Source of the DNA: Aplysia californica | Lineage: Eukaryota > Mollusca > Gastropoda > Aplysiida > Aplysiidae | Length of the DNA: 64,000 bases | Reading direction: 5' to 3' | Assembly: GCF_000002075.1 (NCBI RefSeq) | Contig: NW_004797391.1 | Location: 1,351,643 to 1,415,642, forward strand | Part shown: in pieces, positions 12,701 to 25,400 of the stretch | Position numbering within the stretch: position 1 is the stretch's first letter | Layout of the letters: each line of letters begins with the position of its first letter | Position numbers and translations under genes: made by a program | Notes under the pieces: generated by a model | What the model was told of the DNA's origin: nothing | Databases searched by the model: none | What the model saw: the letters and a program-made list of their open reading frames with translations, nothing else

Positions 12701-13321
12701 ATAACAAGAATACCCTACTTCACAGTGTCATCTCATGAGTCTACAAAAATGATTTTAGAACAATTATATCATGAATCAGTTTTGCTGGTTCAGCTGTTCA
12801 CAGACAGCCACAGCACAGAGAATAGTCACAAACATGCAGGTTATCTACAATTAAAAATACCATAATTAAATAGTAATAATAGTCAATACATTGTCCGTAA
12901 CAACAACAAAAAAATTCCCCCCAACCCACTGAACACTTTGCCATCATACTGTGAGGAAAATCCAAAGAAACGGGGTGGTAAACATCGCCAATCGGCGAGA
13001 AGAGGCGGCAAAGTGTTAAGAGTCCAAAATGCACTCATGTTCATAACGAACCACACCATCACCACACCAAAAGTTCAACACAGCCAAATGACCTGAACAG
13101 TTTGCTTTGCTTGGGCGGAACATCCTTTGCTGACTCAATTCTCATGGGTATGAGGTTGAGTTATGTATTGTAAAGTAGATCTCGGCTCACATCCATAGAT
13201 TTTTTAAGACCCTTGGCCGTGTCACAAAGTGTCCCCATTCATAAATTTTACACCTTGCAAACCATCAAATTATGCAAAGGCAGCGAGGACAATTAATATT
13301 TATACTACTATGTCAGCTAGC

Positions 13322-13525
13322 CCGTCCCCGAGGTTTTAGTTTTATGCACCCCGCATAATTAAGCAAAATTTGATCATTTTAACAAAATTTGATCATTTTT
13401 TGCATAATTTCTGATTATTTTCCTTTATCATTCTTTGTTAAAATTAACGAAATCGCACAATTTCACATTTTTGGGCTCATTTCGTATAATTTCAGAATTT
13501 TTCTTGCATAAAACGACGGGGACAG
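13322..13525 (-). mobile_element. 180-bp MITE with CTGTCCCCG termini, copy 1
   Basis: Same family as 14200-14379 but in the opposite orientation. An extra direct copy of CAAAATTTGATCATTTT makes it longer. Its target duplication is not recognisable. Confidence 0.75.
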
Positions 13526-13724
13526 GATATGACATCAGTGTAGTAAAGGACAAAAGCAGTCTCTCCGGGTATTGTGTCACTGTCTGTCTCCTTCATGAGA
13601 ACTCCCTACTCTGTCCGAACTGAGGTCGCTCACACTCACACATTCCAAGCAACAATCACAGCTGGCACAGAATTACAACAAGCATTTTCTCCGTCACTTT
13701 GCACTGTTGTTGTTGTTGTTGCTT

Positions 13725-13835
13725 TTAGGCTGCTGCTGAGGTTTTCTTCGGTTTTCTCGGTTTCTTGGCCACTCCTGCCCTCTGTGGCTGGCGGTTGTTC
13801 CGCGAGCTCATGTTCTTCATGGTGAAAGTGACACA
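13725..13835 (-). CDS. SLX4: SLX4 exon 19: end of SLX1-binding domain and stop
   Basis: Encodes CVTFTMKNMSSRNNR followed by a Lys/Arg-rich tail and TAA, matching the human C-terminus, which runs CITFTTAATRRE and then a basic tail. The acceptor is TTCCCCAG. Confidence 0.9.
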   Translation of the reverse strand, partial: CVTFTMKNMSSRNNRQPQRAGVAKKPRKPKKTSAAA

Positions 13836-16800
13836 CTGGGGAACCAACCAAGAACAAAGTAGGAAACATCATTTTGTTTTGTTTCAGTAGAGGTTTTACG
13901 GCGCTCGCAGCTGCCTAAGGTCATATTACGAGCGCCAGAAGATTAGAGGTGTAACAAGAGAGTAACAAACATAAAAATAAAAAAAGAAGAAGGGGAGATA
14001 AGGACGATAGATGATTGTGATAGGAAAGAAGGAGCAAACCACACCAGAGCACCCGCAAACATCATTTAGTAGTTTGTATAATTTAGTAATTAGAATGAAA
14101 AAAAGAAATTCAGGAGAAGAGATGGACACAATTCAAGACAATAGAACATCTATCAACACAACTCGACCATTTACTTGTTTTATGAGGCTGACTATTAAAC
14201 TGTCCCCGTCGTTTTATGCAAGAAAAATTCTGAAATTATGCAAACCGAGCCCAAAAATGTGAAATTATGCGATTCTGTTAATTTCAACACAGAATGATAA
14301 AGGAAAATAATCCGAAATTATGCAAAAAAAAGACCAAATTTTGCAAAATTATGCGAGGTGCATAAAACCACGGGGACAGATTAAATTTCAACCCTGTCTG
14401 TTCAGGGCCAACACTTGTGATGTGGGATACCATAGCCCCTCAGAAAGATGGAAATATAGAATATCTTGATGATAACAATAATGCATTTACAGCTCATATA
14501 CATGGTCGTGGCATGTTACAAATAGTAGAGATATATAAGCACTCAAACTCAAACACTATCAAACTGACAAGATCTTTCGCTGTTTCTAGTCAAGTACTGT
14601 ACCGTTACGGTACCCATCCCCACCAAAAATGTGGGAATCGAAGCCATACCTGATGAGTGCCAGCTACAGAGCTTACCTTCAATATAATTAGGTAACCGCA
14701 AACTGGCCGTGCGACCCTGTGGCACACTGTCACGGAGACCAAAAACCCATATTTTTACCCTCCTAAAACGCCGTGTGATCATGCATTATAATAAAGTTAC
14801 ATCATTATTACTGACACATTCTTCTAGAGCTTTCCCATGAGTTTCCACATCAGATAGCAGCAATTTTCAGCCACATCACAGACAACACCATTCATTTTTT
14901 CTCAAGGATTGCAAAAATATATACAGCATAACACGTTGGGACTGGCCTCGGTAGTTCGAGGTATATCCTACAAAGATAAAGAAGAAACAAAAAAACGGGA
15001 CCGCAGGCACAGTTTGACCGATGTGGGATTTCGAGTCTTCTGTGTTCCACCTATCCGTGCTATACTGTAGTACACACACACACACATATATATATATATA
15101 ATATATATCTCTATCTGGAGATTTGGAGAAAAACCAGGATGAGCAAATTCTGTGTTGAGAATAAAAGGAGAGCAACGTACATGGCTGTCTAAGTAATCCA
15201 TGAGTTTGGCCATTCCAATCCTGAGGCCAGCGCTGGCTATCAGCTGTTTCACTTTCTCCAACTCCAGAGGCTGGTGAGAGAAAGTTTAGTTAGCTTCAGA
15301 TTTTAGTTAAAGCAAGAATTTTACAGCACTTGCAACACAGTAAAAGTTACATAAGTGCCGAAGATCAGAGGTGTTACGATTACAAGAGAGTAACAAACAC
15401 AAAAAAGGAGGAGAGATCAAGAGGATAGATGTTCGATAGGAAAGGAGGAACAAATCACACTACCAGAGTACCCACTATATTTAGCTTTAGCAAGATGTTT
15501 TACAGCACTTGCAATACAAATAAATCATATAATTAAGTGCTGTAGATATATGGTATTAAATACTAGAAAGTAACATAATACAAAAAATAAAAGAAAGTGA
15601 GAAAGACAGAGAGATAGAGAGAGAGAGTGTTAAGGATGAAAGACGTTTGGCAGGACAGAAAAAGCAAACCATGCCAGAGCACTCGCAACCACCCACAATC
15701 TTTTCGATAAGATGCCCAAAAACATTGACAAGCGCCCGATTCCACCGCGTCGCGACACAAAACAGCCTACAGCTACGACTGTATCTCGACATGAGACGCA
15801 GGCACTGCTGCGGGCTACCTCTCACGACACAGGCAGAAGCAGAATCAAACACAAACCCTTCACACTTCCAGCAGCCTACTGACAGGGCATACACAACGAC
15901 TGAGAAAGCTTAAATTATTTTAAAAAAGAAGCAGGCAAACTCACCTCGTACATCAAAACTTTCTCATAGAGCTCTCTGTTGCTCACTATGATATCGTGAA
16001 TCCTTCCTTCCAACGCTTCAGGGCTTGATTGTGTCTGCAGAAGGAAAAAAAAAAAAATAAAAATGAAATAACCCATGCCATCTCTTCAGTACTTCTCTCT
16101 CTCTCTCTCTCTCTTCTGGTGCTGTGGCTTCATAAATGGTCAGCGATGCCGACAGCACGCAGGAACTCAACACTCGCCCGGGGGTCCTTAAAAAGTGCTG
16201 AAAGTGGGTTACTGAAATGTCCCAGCAGTCTTCAGTACTTGGATCACAAAACACCACTTCGCTAATCCATTGATGCATTTCATCTCTTCTTCTTTTAATA
16301 AGTACAGATCTATTTGAAACTAACCCCGTATCTTTTTTTTTTGTTTTTTTGCTAAGTGTATTACGGTGCTCGCAACTGCATAAGGTCGTATGAGCGTGCA
16401 GGACACATTAAACATTTTCAGTTGGTAGGAAATTTTAGACCACCAAGGGATCTTTATTGTTCGCAACTTGCACACTGGACCTCCCCTTGGCGCTCACATT
16501 ATGACCTTATGCAGTTGCGAGCGCCGTAAAACCTTACTAAGACTAGGTACCAGAAACTAAATTTTCAAACTAGCTGTATGCCAAATTTATCTGTTCCATT
16601 TGAAAGGCCTCTATATCCACTGAGCATTTTGGTACCATTCTTTAACCTCTCCATCAATTTTAAAGAAAATTGAAGTTGTTTAAAATTTGATCAAATTTGT
16701 TTAAGTCAGTCAGTGGCTGCAACCCCATGTTTGCCAGACATAAAAAAAGTACCAAGTGCACTAAACATCTCCACATTAACAGAGTACAATCACTATAACA

Positions 16801-18297
16801 AATATATGGAGCCTAATTTTTTTCAAGACAGTGAGATCTTTACAAATCAGTATTTTATTGCCTCAAACACGAAGATCTGTCGTTATTTCGACAAAAACAC
16901 CGAGCGTTGACCCGGCCCCCGCGGCGAGCGAGTCGGCTCTATACTGTAGAGTACCCCGCGTGCGGGATCACATGCTTTCCGAGTCTCGCGGAAGGATTGA
17001 TGAAAAATAATTCCAAGTTAATAACTTTATTCTAATAGAAAATGAACTGATCTTTTAATTGATACCTGTTATAAGTCGGTATTATACATATTTTGTGTAA
17101 AAAGGGTTACTTTAAACATTTTGACGGTATTTTTAAAAGCTTTCTATAAAGACGCCAAAGGCTAAACTTACATCACAGGAAAGCCCGTTTAAAGGTCTAC
17201 AGTTCTCCGCCAATGAAAAGACGGTATTTAATCATCCCTCGTTCCGTGAAGCATTTGAATGCATGCGTGTCAATTTTTCAACCGGCCGACCTCGCATTCC
17301 GACCGCGCGGGGCTTCGCTTTCGTCGGCGATTCTCCAGCTCCCAATAATCGGACATATAAACAACTTACACCATTGTAACGAAGAAAAGCTGAACTTTTA
17401 CAAGGTGTACAGCATTTGGTGTTTTATAGCGAAAGAGCAAAGAAACAGCGATCGGAATTACCCCGATTTTACCGATACCACGCGGTCGGAAGGCCGTGAG
17501 TGCCTGCGAGGCCGTGTTTACGCTACCTACTAAGACTAAAAAAAACCTGTCACTTGACTTACACACAGAGTGAGTCAAAGATTCAAACCCCTGTCACTTA
17601 CACACAGAGTGAGTCAAAGATTCAAACCCCTGTCACTTACACACAGTGACAGAGAGTGAGTCAAAGATTCAAACCCCTGTCACTTACACACAGAGTGAGT
17701 CAAAGATTTAAACCCCTGTCACTTACACACTGGGTGAGTCAAAGATTCAAACCCCTGTCACTTACACACAGAGTGAGTCAAAGATTCAAATCAAACCCCT
17801 GTCACTTACACACAGAGTGAGTCAAAGATTCAAACCCCTGTCACTTACACACAGAGTGAGTCAAAGATTCAAACCCCTGTCACTTACACACAGAGTGAGT
17901 CAAAGATTTAAACCCCTGTCACTTACAGACAGAGTGAGTCAAAGATTCAAACCCCTGTCACTTACACACTGAGTGAGTCAAAGATTCAAACCCCTGTCAC
18001 TTACACACAGAGTGAGTCAAAGATTTAAACCCCTGTCACTTACACACAGAGTGAGTCAAAGATTTAAACCCCTGTCACTTACACACTGAGTGAGTCAAAG
18101 ATTCAAACCCCTGTCACTTACACACAGAGTGAGTCAAAGATTCAAACCCCTGTCCCTTACACACTGAGTGAGTCAAAGATTTAAACCCCTGTCACTTACA
18201 CACTGAGTGAGCCCCTCTTCCTCTTCATCAGGCCATCCTTGCAGAATGCTTTCTTCTGCCATGTCTGGACCATCGCTGGAAAGCCAGAGGGGAGGGG

Positions 18298-18337
<40 letters not shown>

Positions 18338-21300
18338 AGGGGGGGGGGGAGAAAGGAGGACAAATGAGATACAATTCGCATGCAGTCGAAAATTGTCCAA
18401 GGCAGCCACTCATTTGCGACCTCAGTGCTTTCTTGTCCTATGTCCATTTTTTTAAATAACAGTGAAAACAGTTCATAACATAGAGTGAGCTGAAGAAGAC
18501 GTCACATTTTTGCTGTAAAAAAAAAAATGGAGATCACGACAAGAAAGCACTGAGGTCGTGCATTGTTGAGGACAAAGATGGCTGTCTGAACCCTATCCAT
18601 ACGCCCTTGGGTAATTTTGTACGTACCCCCGGGGTTGTATTCTTCACATTTTACAATACTTCTAGTGTAAAGATCTCTTTGAAACTTTCAGTATTTCTCA
18701 AAAAATCATTTTAACAGACTGCTATGTAAAGTGTACGGATTGGATTAACGAATAAATTTTCTCTTTGGAAAGTGGAGGCATAGAGTTCCCCATGTTGTAT
18801 GGATACGATAGTTAAGTAAAACACGACATACAGATACGATAGTAAAACACAACATACGGATACGATAACAAGACACGACATACGGATAGGTTAAACAGGT
18901 GCACGACTTGGACAGAGTATTCTTAATTAAGGGGAAGTGGTCGTTTGTACAGGAGATTGTCTTGGACAGGTGATTGTCTTGTACAGGTGATTATCTTGGA
19001 CAGGTGATTGTCTTGGACAGGTAGATTGTCTTGGACAGGAGATTGTCAAAGCATGTGTGACTGTGTTGTGTGAGTGTGTGTGTGTTTTTAATGAAAGTGT
19101 GTGTGTATGTGTCTGAAAGTGTGTGTGTGTGTATCTTGCTAAGTTGCTGAAATGTTTAAGTGCACAGATGGGAGTTCTTAAGCTTCATCATGAGCTCAGA
19201 ATTCCTCCCACCCCCCAACGCACATACACACACACACACACGCACATATTCAGAACATCAGATACACATTTACAACAAACACACACACACGCACATATTC
19301 AGAACAACAGATACACATTTACAACAAACACACACACACACACAACATTCAGACACACAAGATAACCACTAGACCCCCGACACTACTGACCTGCAGCTGG
19401 AGTCCTGAGAGGCTGCTAGTCCATCGTCGTCGCTGACAACATCGTTAACAACAACATCGCTGACAACAGCATCGCTGCCAGTGGTGCTGGCCAAACTCCT
19501 CGTCGGACCGGAGACTGAGCCCACGACCTTCTGATCTCCGCTGACCGCTGGGACTCTCGGACCGGCACTGACCAGAACACTTGTCACGCCAGATGCTTCA
19601 CCCCCTGCCGACAGATGCGCTGACGTCTTCTCTTTGCCTTTGGACAATTTCAGTTCAGATCTGCCTGTTGTGACAAGTGAAACAGGATTTCTGTCATCAG
19701 CCAAGATACATTCGACATTACGAAGTGAGTGGTTGGCAGGTGCTCTGGTGTCGTTTGCTCCTTCTTTCCTATCATACATATATCATTCGTATCGCTCCTT
19801 CTTTTTTGTGTTTGTTACTCTGGGTACAGCAAACTGGCCATGCGCCGGGGACGGTCACGGAGACCAAAACCCATATTTTTACCCTCCTAAAACACCATGT
19901 GATCATGCATACATACAGACACTTGATATATCAGAAGAAAGAGGAGCTTTTCTTCTTTTTAGTGGTATCATTTATTTGAATCAACGATTCTTTTGAAAGC
20001 AAAATCTTGTGGAATAAAAAACAACACTATCGATGTTTTCATTGCAGCGGCCGCGCGTTTCGTTTATCGATTTTTGAGGTGACCTTGGCTGAACAGGAAC
20101 GGGGAGCGTATGGTATTAAAATACTGCAATCTGATTCATCGATATTTCAAGATGAGAAAACGCTCTTTCGGGTGATATATTTCTAAAGACTGTCCTTAAA
20201 GAATTAATAGAAGAGATTTGCGTTTGAAAACTTTCGATGCTGTTTATGGAACAAGTGATCGGACTGACTATGGAAATATATCGGCAGAAAGCCCATTCAT
20301 TCCTCTTCAAGAATAACACAGCCATTGTACGCAAATAAATATCGGACGCTCCCCATCAGCTCACAAGGAGGGCCACCATTGCCCCATTTTCGTATAAATT
20401 CCTTCTCCTTCCCATCGGCATGGCCCGGCGCCCAGCAGATAAGCCGGTGGTCGCGAGTGGTGATTTTCCACCTCCACTTGCATTTCTTGCCATTTTGGTC
20501 AAAAAGCCATGTTCACGTCAATAAATTTCCATCTTCTGGTCATAATATGATAGCCCTGAAAAAAATTTGGCTTGTTCTCAATGTGCATGGGTTTGTGTTT
20601 ACAAGTTTTAGTGAATGTCCATTCAAATTTAAGAAAGTTATGACATCTCAAAGTGCCGACATTTCACAATTTAAAAAAAAAGAGCGCTTTTCTGCAACTT
20701 CAGATGTTCATACCTTTGTTAAAAAAGAAGCTACATGTATAAATTTGGTAATAAAATGCTCAGAATAATAAATTCTATAAGGTGGTGCAGTTAACTTTGA
20801 AATCAGAGGACTCTGAAATTTCAGTCTGCGGTACCTATTGTTACTCCCTTGTAACACCTCTAATCTTTGGCACTTATATGACCGTATTGTGTTGCAAGTG
20901 CCGTAAAACACTTACTACAACAATGACACCACGATCAAAGAAACCAATAATTATAATAAAGGTGACCACTTGGACAGTTGACACCTGGCCACTGACACAA
21001 GGGGTTCTCGTAGTGAAATATTTCGGGTCTTCGTCTTGCATGCAAAAGACCCGAATTCTACTCCCATGCGTCGAAGTTTAAATAGAGTATCTCTGTTTTT
21101 TTAATGCAGGGATTCCCCATTTGAAGTGACATCTTTAGACTATGTATTGTGAAGAAACTATTGAAAATTTTGCCAATTCTAATGACAAAGAGAAGTAGAG
21201 GGATTAGGAAGCGTAAACACGGCCTCGTGGCCTTCCGAGGGCGTGGTTTTGGTGAAACCCGGGTACTTCAGATTGCTGTTTCTTCGTTCTTTTGCTATAA

Positions 21301-22377
21301 GACACAAAATGCTGCACACCTTGAAAATGTTCAGCTTTTCCTCGTTACAATGGTGTAAGTTGTTTGTATATCCGGGTATTTGGAGCTGGAGAACCATCGT
21401 GGAAAGCGAAGCCCTTCGTGCTCGGAATGTGTGGTCGGCCGGTTAAAAAACTGACACCCATGAATGCGAATGCTTCGCGGAAAGATTGATGATTAAATAC
21501 CGTCTTTTCATTGGCGGAGAACTACAGAGATTTGAATGGGCTTTCCCTGTACCGGACAGAAATCTGACACGTAACCCTTCAGTGCCCCTTCTTACGGGAA
21601 CGCCCCAGCTCACACATCTTTGCTTGAAAGTTTCGAAGTTTACTCTGAGAGGGAAAACGACTCCTGGCAAACTTACCGAGTACGAAAAAAGTTTTTAAAA
21701 ACCGAACTGATGATAAAAACACACGTACACAAAATTACGATTATAAATCTCTGCACATGACAAGTGTGGAAACTGACAAAATGCTGCCACTAAGAATCAA
21801 ACCACTATCATTACCCACCATTTTTGTTAAATTAAGAGCATAGATTACTACACACCCAAGGCGTCTGTGGACTTGGCTTGACTTCCATCAGTGGTTTTCT
21901 TTATCCCCTTTGTCTTCGCCGATGGCCCGGGTTCCTCCGCACGCACATCTAGGCTCAGCGAGCTCGGGCCGGGGTTGTTGCGAGGACGTTTGACCGGGGT
22001 ACTCTCACAGTCGCTGTCGCTCTCATCTGAGGGCACAAGCACAATAATTCATCTAGTGATTGGTCTGTCCCCGTGGTTTTATGCACCCTGCATAATTTAG
22101 CAAAATTTGATAATTTTTTGCATAATTTCTTATTATTTTCCTTTATCATTCTTTGTTAAGGTGAACAGAATCGCATAATTTCACATTTTGGGGCTCAGTT
22201 TGCATAATTTCAGAATTATTTTTGCATAAAAGGACGGGGACAGATTGGTAAACAGGTTCCCTTGACCTTGGGCAGTCGGTGCTACATGTAGTTAACCGAG
22301 GACATGAAAACCTCGTTGTACTGTCAACGTCATGCCCGTCCTAAGGGAGGTGGTACACTCACACACACACACACACA

Positions 22378-22425
<48 letters not shown>

Positions 22426-25400
22426 ACCAGCGTGAAGGGTTGCACATCTCTGAGAGTGCTCAACTTACCCTCTTCTTACCCACTTTCAGCAATCTGTCCC
22501 AGCGGTTTTATGCAAAAAAAATTCTGAAATTATGCAAACTGAGCCTAAAAATGTGAAATTATGCGATTCTGTTAATTTTTAACAAAGAATGATAAAGGAA
22601 AATAATCAGAAATTATGCAAAAAATGTTCTAATTTTGCTAAATTATGTGGGGTGCATAAAACCCCGGGGACAGAGCAATGGGGTTTGACTGTATCTGATT
22701 GAACAACCTACACTCACACCCCACCCACACACACACACCACCAGAGTGAAGCTGGCCCCGTGGAAAATTGCATTTTTGAAATGGAAAAATAGTAAACAAT
22801 TGCAAGGTAAATTGCAAAAAAATTGCAACCTTCCCATCCCAGGCCCATTAATACGGGCTTAACATTTTTAGTTTAATTAAAAAACATGACAATTTGAGTA
22901 CCGGTAGCATAAAAGCAGAACAGCCTTTTAAAAAATCATGACCCACAATACAAATTTTTTAAACAACATTTACTAGAAACAACACACGAGTACGTTAACA
23001 ATAAAGTTGTCGACCAAATATAATATAATACCGCGTTACCCAAAATAATGGAACCCTTGGTTTTCATAATAACTTTTAAATGAAGGCATAAAATTTGAGA
23101 TAATTTAGTACATACCGGGTACTTGGTTCATGCAAAGATCTAGAAGTGTAGAACGAGGTTTAGTCTATAAAAACAAAACAAAAATTGATGGGAGATTCGA
23201 ACAACATACCTCTAAATGCAAAATTAGCTTATGCCCCAATCAATTCAGATCCTATTCTATTTTACTTTTGAAACCTTTGATACACTGGTAATCTGTATTT
23301 AGATCTATTTCAGATATTTTGTTTTTTAAAACCAGTATTGAATTGTTTTAACTCTAAGTCAAATTGTAAAATACAGCAATTTTTTTCCATTTAATAGTAA
23401 TAATAATGTAGATCATTTCTATAGCGACCACTCCCGTGTGAACGCAGCTTTAAAGCGTTTTATATATTGGGAGTGTCTACGTACACCGTAACCGGGCACC
23501 TAGCCTCAGTGTCTACGTACACGGTAACCGGGCACCTAGCCTCAGTGTCTACGTACACGGTAACCGGCAGCTGGGCACATAGTCTCAGTGTCACGCACAC
23601 AGTAACCAGGCAGTTCAGAACTCCAAGTTCAGTTTTTGTCATCCGAAGTGCCTTCAACCCCAGCCCTCACCCGCCTGCACCTTTAAAAAAAATCAATAAT
23701 CCCCCCCATTCCCGAGCCCTATATTTCGCAGCGCACAGACTTTGAATGAACTTTTAGTTTTAATAGAGGTTTTACGGCGCTCGCAACTGCACAAGGTCAT
23801 ATGAGCGCCAGAAGATTAGAGGTGTTACAAGAGAGTAACAACATAAAAACATTAAAAAAGAAGAAGGGGAGATAAGGACGATAGATGTTTCATTCATAGG
23901 AAAGAAGAAGCAAACCACACCAGAGCACCTGCCAACCACCCACTGAATGAACTTTGGTGACCCCAATCGGTACTCACAATGTGAAGCCAAAGCACAGGTT
24001 CAATGACCGGTCACGATGGCGAGCCCGACAAGACGCTTGTATGACTTTCTTTTTTTTTTCAAGTGACAGCACAGGACAAAAATATTGATTTATTTTCATT
24101 CCGGTTACTGTGTATGTAGATACTGAGACTAGGTGCCCGGTTACCGTGTATGTAGATACTGAGACTAGGTGACCGGTTACCGTGTACGTAGATACTGAGA
24201 CTAGTTGCCCGGTTACCGTGTACGTAGACGCATACATCTACATCATGTACGAACAATATTCACGCGTGCGCGCACACACATACACACACGTACACCTTGA
24301 CCTTACACGTGCACACACATGCACACCTCACACACACTTTCTCATTACACGCGCACGCTTACACTTACACACATTAGATCTCTATGTATCCGTTTGTGTT
24401 GTACATGATGTATTCCGGCCTGAATTTCCCGGGTATAGTCTGGGCCGAAACCATGATTTACGTAGACCTATCAGCTCTGTACTTGCACTATTTCGAATTA
24501 AAAATTCTGTTAAAATTAAAGCGTTGATGTTATTTTGCCTAAAATTGCAAGAAATTGTGAAAATTGCAAAAAAATCGCGGGTTTATTGCAGAACTCGACT
24601 AAAAACGCGCCCGCAAGTAGACCGCGATTTCCTGGGGGCCAGGTGAAGGGTTGCACATTTCCCAGAGTCCTGGATACTCCTTCGCTTCTTCTTACTGCTG
24701 TCTTTCAGACACACCCCTGATCTTCTGGTAGGAAAGATCTACACCTAGCCTTCTCGGACAAGGGCGAAAATCTCGGAGGGCCCGTGTGCAAGTTGCGCAC
24801 GTTAAAGATCCCTTGGTGGTCTAAAATCGATAAGAGTAGGCTTCGGCCGCCACCCGGGCAAAATTCAAACTTTCCTACCAACTGAAAATATTAAGTGTGT
24901 TTCGCGCGCTCATATGACCTTACGCAGTTGCGAGCGCTGTAAAACACTTTACAAAAACAAAACAAAAGAGTCCTCGACTTACACTGATGAGTCTGGTGGT
25001 AGACATGCTCCAGCAGTGCCCTCATCCTCTTCTTGCCCACTGGCCGAACCCCGATCTTGGCCGCTTCCAGCTGCCAGAGACACAGAGGAAAAACAACAAA
25101 TGACATAACTTTAACCTTTGCACTGCTGCGTAGACTAACGCTGCCGTAAGCTGACAGAACCCCTTTGTTTGTTCACAGCAGTTTCGAGAAAAAGAGGGGT
25201 TTTTTTTTTTTTGGTCAGCGTAACCATTTAAAAATAGCATTATTCCGAAATTTGAATTCTAATTTATTAAAGAACTAGTCACAGTTTCACTTTGAATTTT
25301 TTTCATACAAGTAGGGTAACTCATCAAGCTTTCGATTTAGCAAACAAAAAATTTGGTGCCAAGATGAAAAAAGGCGTTTTGTCAGCTTACGGCACAATAT

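Larger units (their letters stand above)
11479..13724. other. Intergenic / SLX4 3' UTR interval
   Basis: Interval between the RPS3A end and the SLX4 stop. It contains a tRNA-derived SINE, one arm of a 0.6-kb inverted repeat pair and a 6-bp-TSD MITE. A minus-strand AATAAA (11580 to 11575) is one candidate SLX4 poly(A) signal and others exist nearer the stop, so the true 3' end is unknown. Confidence 0.5.

Noticed and set aside
19123-19372. His/Thr-rich frames
   Set aside because: CA-repeat translation without gene structure.
12065-23375. Mirror order of four repeat families around about 18-20 kb, suggesting a large palindrome
   Set aside because: The MITEs in the supposed arms have different target duplications, so they inserted separately, and the SLX4 exons occur only once.
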